Origin: Annona cherimola | Taxonomy: Eukaryota; Streptophyta; Magnoliopsida; Magnoliales; Annonaceae | Assembly: GCA_030490835.1 (NCBI GenBank) | Contig: CM059972.1 | Coordinates: 46,603,452 to 46,667,451, forward strand | DNA: 64,000 bases | Reading direction: 5' to 3' | Shown here: positions 50,443-62,086 of the stretch, in pieces | Position numbering within the stretch: position 1 is the stretch's first letter | Layout: every line of letters begins with the position of its first letter | Translations under genes and position numbers: made by a program | Notes under the pieces: model-generated | Database searches by the model: none | Seen by the model: only the letters and a program-made list of their open reading frames with translations | What the model was told of the DNA's origin: nothing

Positions 50443-52772
50443 CAATAGATTCAAAACAACTGAATTTGACGAAAGGAACTTCAATGAACATCATTTAACA
50501 ACAATCCTTTGATTTCATCTACATTCGAACGACAACGGATGACCTTAAAGGCGTTGAAATCGAATCAAATGAATTGAGTTTGATAGAATGAACTTTGATT
50601 AGCTAGAATTGAGTACAACTCAATCTAATTGACTTGATTTGACTGTAAGCACTACGAGTAAACTTTAACGCATTGCAATAGATTCAAAACAACTGAATTT
50701 GACAAAAGGAACTTCAATGAACAACAATTAACAACAATCCCTTGATTTCGTCTACATTCGAACGACAACGGATGACCTTAAAGGCATTGAAATCGAATCA
50801 AATGAATTCAGTTGGATAGAATGAACTTTGATTAGCTAGAATTGAGTACAACTCAATCTAATTGACTTGATTTGACTGTAATGAAAACGAGTAAACTTTA
50901 ATGCATTCCAATAGATTCAAAACAACTAATTCGGACGAAAGGAACTTCAATCAACAACAATGAACATCAATCCCTTCATCTCATCTACATTCGAACGACA
51001 ACGGATGACCTTAAAGGCGTTGAAATCGAATCAAATGAATTGAGTTTGATAGAATGAAGTTTGATTAGGTAGAATTCAGTACAACTCAATCTAATTGACT
51101 TGATTTGACTGTAAGTAGAATGGGTAAACTTTAACGCATTGCAATAGATTCAAAATAACTGAATCGGACGAAAGGAACTTCAATCAACAGCAATTAACAA
51201 CAATCCCATGATTTCATTTACATTCGAACGACTAGGAATGACCTTAGAGGCATTGAAATCGAATCAAATGAATTCAGTTGGATAGAATGAACTTTGATTA
51301 GTTAGAATTGAGTACAACTCAATCTAATTGACTTGATTTGACTGTAATGAGAACGAATAAACTTTAATGCATTCCAAAAGATTTAAAACAGTTGAATCGG
51401 AGGAAAGGAACTTCTATCAGCAACAATTAACAACAATCCCTTGATTTCATTTTCATTCGAACGATAAGGAATGACCTTAAAGGCATTGAAATCGAATCAA
51501 ATGAATTCAGTTGGATAGAATGAACTTTGATTAGATAGAATTGAGTACATCTCAATGTAATTGACTTGATTTGACTGTAATATGAACGAGTAAACTTTAA
51601 CGCATTTCATAAGATTCAAAACAACTGAATCGGAGGAAAGGAACTTCAATCAACAATAATTAACAACAATCCCTTCATTTCATTTAAATTCGAACGACAA
51701 GGAATGACCTTAAAGGCATTGAAATCGAATCAAATAAATTCAGTGTGATAGAATGAACTTTGATTAGTTAGAATTCAGTACAACTCAATCTAATTGACTT
51801 GATTTGACTGTAATGAGAACGAGTAAACTTTAACACATTCCAAAAGATTCAAAACTACTGAATCGGAGGAAAGGAACTACAATCAACAACAATCAACATC
51901 AATCCCTTCATTTCATTTACATTCGAACGACAAGGGATGACCTTAAAGGTATTCAAATCGAATCAAATGAATTGAGTTTGATAGAATGAACTTTGATTAG
52001 CTAGAATTGAGTACAACTCAATCTAATTTACTTGAGTTGACTGTCAGGAGAACGAGTAAACTTTAAGCCATTCCAATAGATTCAAAACAACTCATTCGGA
52101 CGAAAGGAACTTCAATCAACAACAATCAACATCAATCCCTTCATTTTATTTAAATTCGAACGACAAGGGATGACCTTAAAGGTATTCAAATCGAATCAAA
52201 TGAATTGAGTTTGATAGAATGAACTTTGATTAGCTAGAATTGAGTAAAACTCAATCTAAATGACTTGGTTTGACTGTAAGTAGAACGAGTAAACTTTAAT
52301 GCATTCCAATAGATTCAAAACAACTAATTCGAACGAAAGGAACTTCAATCAACAACAATCAACATCAATCCCTTCATTTCATTTACATTCGAACGACAAG
52401 GGATGACCTTGAAGGTATTCAAATCGAATCAAATGAATTGAGTTTGATAGAATGAACTTTGATTAGCTAGAATTGAGTACAACTCAATCTAATTGACTTG
52501 ATTTGACTGTAAGGAGAACGAGTAAACTTTAACGCATTGCAATAGATTCAAAACAACTGAATTGGACGAAAGGAACTTCAATCAACAACAATTAACAACA
52601 ATCCCATGATTTCATTTACATTCGAACGACAAGGAATGACCTTAAAGGCATTGAAATAGAATCAAATGAATTCAGTTGGATAGAATGAACTTTGATTAGT
52701 TAGAATTGAGTAAAACTCAATCTAATTAACTTGAATTGACAGTAAGGAGTACGAGTAAACTTTAACGCATTC
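50443..52772. repeat. Zone IV 10-monomer HOR, copy 1 (divergent)
   Basis: 2,330 bp with starts every 233 bp from 50443. Positions 3-10 follow the later copies (CTTCATCTCATC at position 3, CATAAGATTC at 6, AACTACAATC at 7, GACTGTCAGG before position 8, AATAGAATC in 10). Positions 1 and 2 differ: position 1 is an A/G-like monomer with CAATCCTTTG and GCGTTG, and position 2 has GACAAAAGG and TTTCGTCTAC. Single changes such as GAATGGGTAAAC, AGATTTAAAAC and CTTCTATCAGC separate it from later copies. It marks the left edge of this HOR. Confidence 0.9.
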
Positions 52773-55102
52773 CAATAGATTCAAAACAACTGAATTTGAC
52801 GAAAGGAACTTCAATGAACATCATTTAACAACAATCCTTTGATTTCATCTACATTCGAACGACAACGGATGACCTTGAAGGTATTCAAATCGAATCAAAT
52901 GAATTGAGTTTGATAGAATGAACTTTGATTAGCTAGAATTGAGTACAACTCAATCTAATTGACTTGATTTGACTATAAGGAGAACGAGTAAACTTTAACG
53001 CGTTGCAATAGATTCAAAACAACTGAATTGGATGAAAGGAACTTCAATCAACAACAATTAACAACAATCCCATGATTTCATATACATTCGAATGACAAGG
53101 AATGACCTTAAAGGCATTGAAATCGAATCAAATGAATTCAGTTGGATAGAATGAACTTTGATTAGCTAAAATTGAGTACAACTCAATCTAATTGACTTGA
53201 TTTGACTGTAATGAGAACGACTAAACTTTAATGCATTCCAATATATTCAAAACAACTAATTCGGACGAAAGGAACTTCAATCAACAACAATCAACATCAA
53301 TCCCTTCATCTCATCTACATTCGAACGACAACGGATGACCTTAAAGGCGTTGAAATCGAATCAAATGAATTGAGTTTGATAGAATGAAGTTTGATTAGGT
53401 AGAATTCAGTACAACTCAATCTAATTGACTTGATTTGACTGTAAGTAGAACGGGTAAACTTTAACGCATTGCAATAGATTCAAAATAACTGAATCGGACG
53501 AAAGGAACTTCAATCAACAGCAATTAACAACAATCCCATGATTTCATTTACATTCGAACGACTAGGAATGACCTTAGAGGCATTGAAATCGAATCAAATG
53601 AAATCAGTTGGATAGAATGAACTTTGATTAATTAGAATTGAGTACAACTCAATCTAATTGACTTGATTTGACTGTAATGAGAACGAATAAACTTTAATGC
53701 ATTCCAAAAGATTCAAAACAGTTGAATCGGAGGAAAGGAACTTCAATCAGCAACAATTAACAACAATCCCTTGATTTCATTTTCATTCGAACGATAAGGA
53801 ATGACCTTAAAGGCATTGAAATCGAATCAAATGAATTCAGTTGGATAGAATGAACTTTGATTAGTTAGAATTGAGTACATCTCAATGTAATTGACTTGAT
53901 TTGACTGTAATATGAACGAGTAAACTTTAACGCATTTCATAAGATTCAAAACAACTGAATCGGAGGAAAGGAACTTCAATCAACAACAATTAACAACAAT
54001 CCCTTCATTTCATTTAAATTCGAACGACAAGGAATGACCTTAAAGGCATTGAAATCGAATCAAATAAATTCAGTGTGATAGAATGAACTTTGATTAGTTA
54101 GAATTCAGTACAACTCAATCTAATTGACTTGATTTGACTGTAATGAGAACGAGTAAACTTTAACACATTCCAAAAGATTCAAAACTACTGAATCGGAGGA
54201 AAGGAACTACAATCAACAACAATCAACATCAATCCCTTCATTTCATTTACATTCGAACGACAAGGGATGACCTTAAAGGTATTCAAATCGAATCAAATGA
54301 ATTGAGTTTGATAGAATGAACTTTGATTAGCTAGAATTGAGTACAACTCAATCTAATTTACTTGAGTTGACTGTCAGGAGAACGAGTAAACTTTAAGCCA
54401 TTCCAATAGATTCAAAACAACTCATTCGGACGAAAGGAACTTCAATCAACAACAATCAACATCAATCCCTTCATTTTATTTAAATTCGAACGACAAGGGA
54501 TGACCTTAAAGGTATTCAAATCGAATCAAATGAATTGAGTTTGATAGAATGAACTTTGATTAGCTAGAATTGAGTAAAACTCAATCTAAATGACTTGGTT
54601 TGACTGTAAGTAGAACGAGTAAACTTTAATGCATTCCAATAGATTCAAAACAACTAATTCGAACGAAAGGAACTTCAATCAACAACAATCAACATCAATC
54701 CCTTCATTTCATTTACATTCGAACGACAAGGGATGACCTTGAAGGTATTCAAATCGAATCAAATGAATTGAGTTTGATAGAATGAACTTTGATTAGCTAG
54801 AATTGAGTACAACTCAATCTAATTGACTTGATTTGACTGTAAGGAGAACGAGTAAACTTTAACGCATTGCAATAGATTCAAAACAACTGAATTGGACGAA
54901 AGGAACTTCAATCAACAACAATTAACAACAATCCCATGATTTCATTTACATTCGAACGACAAGGAATGACCTTAAAGGCATTGAAATAGAATCAAATGAA
55001 TTCAGTTGGATAGAATGAACTTTGATTAGTTAGAATTGAGTAAAACTCAATCTAAATGACTTGGTTTGACTGTAAGTAGAACGAGTAAACTTTAATGCAT
55101 TC
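52773..55102. repeat. Zone IV 10-monomer HOR, copy 2
   Basis: 2,330 bp; starts at 52773, 53006, 53239, 53472, 53705, 53938, 54171, 54404, 54637 and 54870. Position 1 is mosaic: its left part (TGAATTTGACG, CATCATTTAAC, CAATCCTTTG) matches copy 1, and from GACCTTGAAGG on it matches the later copies. The monomer just before it (52540) also ends with the copy 1 type TTAACTTGAATTGACAG. The conversion tract therefore covers roughly 52,720-52,870. Position 2 is already of the later type. Confidence 0.92.
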
Positions 55103-57430
55103 CAATAGATTGAACAACTTATTCGAACGAAAGGAACTTCAATCAACAACAATCAACATCAATCCCTTCATTTCATTTACATGCGAACGACAAGGGATGA
55201 CCTTGAAGGTATTCAAATCGAATCAAATGAATTGAGTTTGATAGAATGAACTTTGATTAGCTAGAATTGAGTACAACTCAATCTAATTGACTTGATTTGA
55301 CTGTAAGGAGAACGAGTAAACTTTAACGCGTTGCAATAGATTCAAAACAACTGAATTGGATGAAAGGAACTTCAATCAACAACAATTAACAACAATCCCA
55401 TGATTTCATATACATTCGAATGACAAGGAATGACCTTAAAGGCATTGAAATCGAATCAAATGAATTCAGTTGGATAGAATGAACTTTGATTAGCTAAAAT
55501 TGAGTACAACTCAATCTAATTGACTTGATTTGACTGTAATGAGAACGACTAAACTTTAATGCATTCCAATATATTCAAAACAACTAATTCGGACGAAAGG
55601 AACTTCAATCAACAACAATCAACATCAATCCCTTCATCTCATCTACATTCGAACGACAACGGATGACCTTAAAGGCGTTGAAATCGAATCAAATGAATTG
55701 AGTTTGATAGAATGAAGTTTGATTAGGTAGAATTCAGTACAACTCAATCTAATTGACTTGATTTGACTGTAAGTAGAACGGGTAAACTTTAACGCATTGC
55801 AATAGATTCAAAATAACTGAATCGGACGAAAGGAACTTCAATCAACAGCAATTAACAACAATCCCATGATTTCATTTACATTCGAACGACTAGGAATGAC
55901 CTTAGAGGCATTGAAATCGAATCAAATGAAATCAGTTGGATAGAATGAACTTTGATTAATTAGAATTGAGTACAACTCAATCTAATTGACTTGATTTGAC
56001 TGTAATGAGAACGAATAAACTTTAATGCATTCCAAAAGATTCAAAACAGTTGAATCGGAGGAAAGGAACTTCAATCAGCAACAATTAACAACAATCCCTT
56101 GATTTCATTTTCATTCGAACGATAAGGAATGACCTTAAAGGCATTGAAATCGAATCAAATGAATTCAGTTGGATAGAATGAACTTTGATTAGTTAGAATT
56201 GAGTACATCTCAATGTAATTGACTTGATTTGACTGTAATATGAACGAGTAAACTTTAACGCATTTCATAAGATTCAAAACAACTGAATCGGAGGAAAGGA
56301 ACTTCAATCAACAACAATTAACAACAATCCCTTCATTTCATTTAAATTCGAACGACAAGGAATGACCTTAAAGGCATTGAAATCGAATCAAATAAATTCA
56401 GTGTGATAGAATGAACTTTGATTAGTTAGAATTCAGTACAACTCAATCTAATTGACTTGATTTGACTGTAATGAGAACGAGTAAACTTTAACACATTCCA
56501 AAAGATTCAAAACTACTGAATCGGAGGAAAGGAACTACAATCAACAACAATCAACATCAATCCCTTCATTTCATTTACATTCGAACGACAAGGGATGACC
56601 TTAAAGGTATTCAAATCGAATCAAATGAATTGAGTTTGATAGAATGAACTTTGATTAGCTAGAATTGAGTACAACTCAATCTAATTTACTTGAGTTGACT
56701 GTCAGGAGAACGAGTAAACTTTAAGCCATTCCAATAGATTCAAAACAACTCATTCGGACGAAAGGAACTTCAATCAACAACAATCAACATCAATCCCTTC
56801 ATTTTATTTAAATTCGAACGACAAGGGATGACCTTAAAGGTATTCAAATCGAATCAAATGAATTGAGTTTGATAGAATGAACTTTGATTAGCTAGAATTG
56901 AGTAAAACTCAATCTAAATGACTTGGTTTGACTGTAAGTAGAACGAGTAAACTTTAATGCATTCCAATAGATTCAAAACAACTAATTCGAACGAAAGGAA
57001 CTTCAATCAACAACAATCAACATCAATCCCTTCATTTCATTTACATTCGAACGACAAGGGATGACCTTGAAGGTATTCAAATCGAATCAAATGAATTGAG
57101 TTTGATAGAATGAACTTTGATTAGCTAGAATTGAGTACAACTCAATCTAATTGACTTGATTTGACTGTAAGGAGAACGAGTAAACTTTAACGCATTGCAA
57201 TAGATTCAAAACAACTGAATTGGACGAAAGGAACTTCAATCAACAACAATTAACAACAATCCCATGATTTCATTTACATTCGAACGACAAGGAATGACCT
57301 TAAAGGCATTGAAATAGAATCAAATGAATTCAGTTGGATAGAATGAACTTTGATTAGTTAGAATTGAGTAAAACTCAATCTAAATGACTTGGTTTGACTG
57401 TAAGTAGAACGAGTAAACTTTAATGCATTC
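55103..57430. repeat. Zone IV 10-monomer HOR, copy 3 (first canonical)
   Basis: 2,328 bp. Position 1 (55103) is 231 bp because it reads GATTGAACAACTT where others have GATTCAAAACAACT, and it has ATGCGAACG. Later starts are 55334, 55567, 55800, 56033, 56266, 56499, 56732, 56965 and 57198. It differs from copy 4 by T at 56687 (AATTTACTTGAG; copy 4 has G at 59015); no other difference was noticed. Confidence 0.93.
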
Positions 57431-59758
57431 CAATAGATTGAACAACTTATTCGAACGAAAGGAACTTCAATCAACAACAATCAACATCAATCCCTTCATT
57501 TCATTTACATGCGAACGACAAGGGATGACCTTGAAGGTATTCAAATCGAATCAAATGAATTGAGTTTGATAGAATGAACTTTGATTAGCTAGAATTGAGT
57601 ACAACTCAATCTAATTGACTTGATTTGACTGTAAGGAGAACGAGTAAACTTTAACGCGTTGCAATAGATTCAAAACAACTGAATTGGATGAAAGGAACTT
57701 CAATCAACAACAATTAACAACAATCCCATGATTTCATATACATTCGAATGACAAGGAATGACCTTAAAGGCATTGAAATCGAATCAAATGAATTCAGTTG
57801 GATAGAATGAACTTTGATTAGCTAAAATTGAGTACAACTCAATCTAATTGACTTGATTTGACTGTAATGAGAACGACTAAACTTTAATGCATTCCAATAT
57901 ATTCAAAACAACTAATTCGGACGAAAGGAACTTCAATCAACAACAATCAACATCAATCCCTTCATCTCATCTACATTCGAACGACAACGGATGACCTTAA
58001 AGGCGTTGAAATCGAATCAAATGAATTGAGTTTGATAGAATGAAGTTTGATTAGGTAGAATTCAGTACAACTCAATCTAATTGACTTGATTTGACTGTAA
58101 GTAGAACGGGTAAACTTTAACGCATTGCAATAGATTCAAAATAACTGAATCGGACGAAAGGAACTTCAATCAACAGCAATTAACAACAATCCCATGATTT
58201 CATTTACATTCGAACGACTAGGAATGACCTTAGAGGCATTGAAATCGAATCAAATGAAATCAGTTGGATAGAATGAACTTTGATTAATTAGAATTGAGTA
58301 CAACTCAATCTAATTGACTTGATTTGACTGTAATGAGAACGAATAAACTTTAATGCATTCCAAAAGATTCAAAACAGTTGAATCGGAGGAAAGGAACTTC
58401 AATCAGCAACAATTAACAACAATCCCTTGATTTCATTTTCATTCGAACGATAAGGAATGACCTTAAAGGCATTGAAATCGAATCAAATGAATTCAGTTGG
58501 ATAGAATGAACTTTGATTAGTTAGAATTGAGTACATCTCAATGTAATTGACTTGATTTGACTGTAATATGAACGAGTAAACTTTAACGCATTTCATAAGA
58601 TTCAAAACAACTGAATCGGAGGAAAGGAACTTCAATCAACAACAATTAACAACAATCCCTTCATTTCATTTAAATTCGAACGACAAGGAATGACCTTAAA
58701 GGCATTGAAATCGAATCAAATAAATTCAGTGTGATAGAATGAACTTTGATTAGTTAGAATTCAGTACAACTCAATCTAATTGACTTGATTTGACTGTAAT
58801 GAGAACGAGTAAACTTTAACACATTCCAAAAGATTCAAAACTACTGAATCGGAGGAAAGGAACTACAATCAACAACAATCAACATCAATCCCTTCATTTC
58901 ATTTACATTCGAACGACAAGGGATGACCTTAAAGGTATTCAAATCGAATCAAATGAATTGAGTTTGATAGAATGAACTTTGATTAGCTAGAATTGAGTAC
59001 AACTCAATCTAATTGACTTGAGTTGACTGTCAGGAGAACGAGTAAACTTTAAGCCATTCCAATAGATTCAAAACAACTCATTCGGACGAAAGGAACTTCA
59101 ATCAACAACAATCAACATCAATCCCTTCATTTTATTTAAATTCGAACGACAAGGGATGACCTTAAAGGTATTCAAATCGAATCAAATGAATTGAGTTTGA
59201 TAGAATGAACTTTGATTAGCTAGAATTGAGTAAAACTCAATCTAAATGACTTGGTTTGACTGTAAGTAGAACGAGTAAACTTTAATGCATTCCAATAGAT
59301 TCAAAACAACTAATTCGAACGAAAGGAACTTCAATCAACAACAATCAACATCAATCCCTTCATTTCATTTACATTCGAACGACAAGGGATGACCTTGAAG
59401 GTATTCAAATCGAATCAAATGAATTGAGTTTGATAGAATGAACTTTGATTAGCTAGAATTGAGTACAACTCAATCTAATTGACTTGATTTGACTGTAAGG
59501 AGAACGAGTAAACTTTAACGCATTGCAATAGATTCAAAACAACTGAATTGGACGAAAGGAACTTCAATCAACAACAATTAACAACAATCCCATGATTTCA
59601 TTTACATTCGAACGACAAGGAATGACCTTAAAGGCATTGAAATAGAATCAAATGAATTCAGTTGGATAGAATGAACTTTGATTAGTTAGAATTGAGTAAA
59701 ACTCAATCTAAATGACTTGGTTTGACTGTAAGTAGAACGAGTAAACTTTAATGCATTC
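57431..59758. repeat. Zone IV 10-monomer HOR, copy 4
   Basis: 2,328 bp, with the same ten monomers and the 2-bp-short position 1. It reads AATTGACTTGAG at 59012, as do copies 5 and 6, so that change arose or spread after copy 3 branched. Positions 7, 8 and 9 carry the eight-of-nine CENP-B-box-like string. Confidence 0.94.
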
Positions 59759-62086
59759 CAATAGATTGAACAACTTATTCGAACGAAAGGAACTTCAATC
59801 AACAACAATCAACATCAATCCCTTCATTTCATTTACATGCGAACGACAAGGGATGACCTTGAAGGTATTCAAATCGAATCAAATGAATTGAGTTTGATAG
59901 AATGAACTTTGATTAGCTAGAATTGAGTACAACTCAATCTAATTGACTTGATTTGACTGTAAGGAGAACGAGTAAACTTTAACGCGTTGCAATAGATTCA
60001 AAACAACTGAATTGGATGAAAGGAACTTCAATCAACAACAATTAACAACAATCCCATGATTTCATATACATTCGAATGACAAGGAATGACCTTAAAGGCA
60101 TTGAAATCGAATCAAATGAATTCAGTTGGATAGAATGAACTTTGATTAGCTAAAATTGAGTACAACTCAATCTAATTGACTTGATTTGACTGTAATGAGA
60201 ACGACTAAACTTTAATGCATTCCAATATATTCAAAACAACTAATTCGGACGAAAGGAACTTCAATCAACAACAATCAACATCAATCCCTTCATCTCATCT
60301 ACATTCGAACGACAACGGATGACCTTAAAGGCGTTGAAATCGAATCAAATGAATTGAGTTTGATAGAATGAAGTTTGATTAGGTAGAATTCAGTACAACT
60401 CAATCTAATTGACTTGATTTGACTGTAAGTAGAACGGGTAAACTTTAACGCATTGCAATAGATTCAAAATAACTGAATCGGACGAAAGGAACTTCAATCA
60501 ACAGCAATTAACAACAATCCCATGATTTCATTTACATTCGAACGACTAGGAATGACCTTAGAGGCATTGAAATCGAATCAAATGAAATCAGTTGGATAGA
60601 ATGAACTTTGATTAATTAGAATTGAGTACAACTCAATCTAATTGACTTGATTTGACTGTAATGAGAACGAATAAACTTTAATGCATTCCAAAAGATTCAA
60701 AACAGTTGAATCGGAGGAAAGGAACTTCAATCAGCAACAATTAACAACAATCCCTTGATTTCATTTTCATTCGAACGATAAGGAATGACCTTAAAGGCAT
60801 TGAAATCGAATCAAATGAATTCAGTTGGATAGAATGAACTTTGATTAGTTAGAATTGAGTACATCTCAATGTAATTGACTTGATTTGACTGTAATATGAA
60901 CGAGTAAACTTTAACGCATTTCATAAGATTCCAAACAACTGAATCGGAGGAAAGGAACTTCAATCAACAACAATTAACAACAATCCCTTCATTTCATTTA
61001 AATTCGAACGACAAGGAATGACCTTAAAGGCATTGAAATCGAATCAAATAAATTCAGTGTGATAGAATGAACTTTGATTAGTTAGAATTCAGTACAACTC
61101 AATCTAATTGACTTGATTTGACTGTAATGAGAACGAGTAAACTTTAACACATTCCAAAAGATTCAAAACTACTGAATCGGAGGAAAGGAACTACAATCAA
61201 CAACAATCAACATCAATCCCTTCATTTCATTTACATTCGAACGACAAGGGATGACCTTAAAGGTATTCAAATCGAATCAAATGAATTGAGTTTGATAGAA
61301 TGAACTTTGATTAGCTAGAATTGAGTACAACTCAATCTAATTGACTTGAGTTGACTGTCAGGAGAACGAGTAAACTTTAAGCCATTCCAATAGATTCAAA
61401 ACAACTCATTCGGACGAAAGGAACTTCAATCAACAACAATCAACATCAATCCCTTCATTTTATTTAAATTCGAACGACAAGGGATGACCTTAAAGGTATT
61501 CAAATCGAATCAAATGAATTGAGTTTGATAGAATGAACTTTGATTAGCTAGAATTGAGTAAAACTCAATCTAAATGACTTGGTTTGACTGTAAGTAGAAC
61601 GAGTAAACTTTAATGCATTCCAATAGATTCAAAACAACTAATTCGAACGAAAGGAACTTCAATCAACAACAATCAACATCAATCCCTTCATTTCATTTAC
61701 ATTCGAACGACAAGGGATGACCTTGAAGGTATTCAAATCGAATCAAATGAATTGAGTTTGATAGAATGAACTTTGATTAGCTAGAATTGAGTACAACTCA
61801 ATCTAATTGACTTGATTTGACTGTAAGGAGAACGAGTAAACTTTAACGCATTGCAATAGATTCAAAACAACTGAATTGGACGAAAGGAACTTCAATCAAC
61901 AACAATTAACAACAATCCCATGATTTCATTTACATTCGAACGACAAGGAATGACCTTAAAGGCATTGAAATAGAATCAAATGAATTCAGTTGGATAGAAT
62001 GAACTTTGATTAGTTAGAATTGAGTAAAACTCAATCTAAATGACTTGGTTTGACTGTAAGTAGAACGAGTAAACTTTAATGCATTC
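59759..62086. repeat. Zone IV 10-monomer HOR, copy 5
   Basis: 2,328 bp. The only difference from copy 4 that I noticed is C at 60932 (GATTCCAAACAAC; A at 58604 in copy 4), absent from copy 6. One difference in 2.3 kb means very recent amplification or continuing homogenisation. Confidence 0.94.
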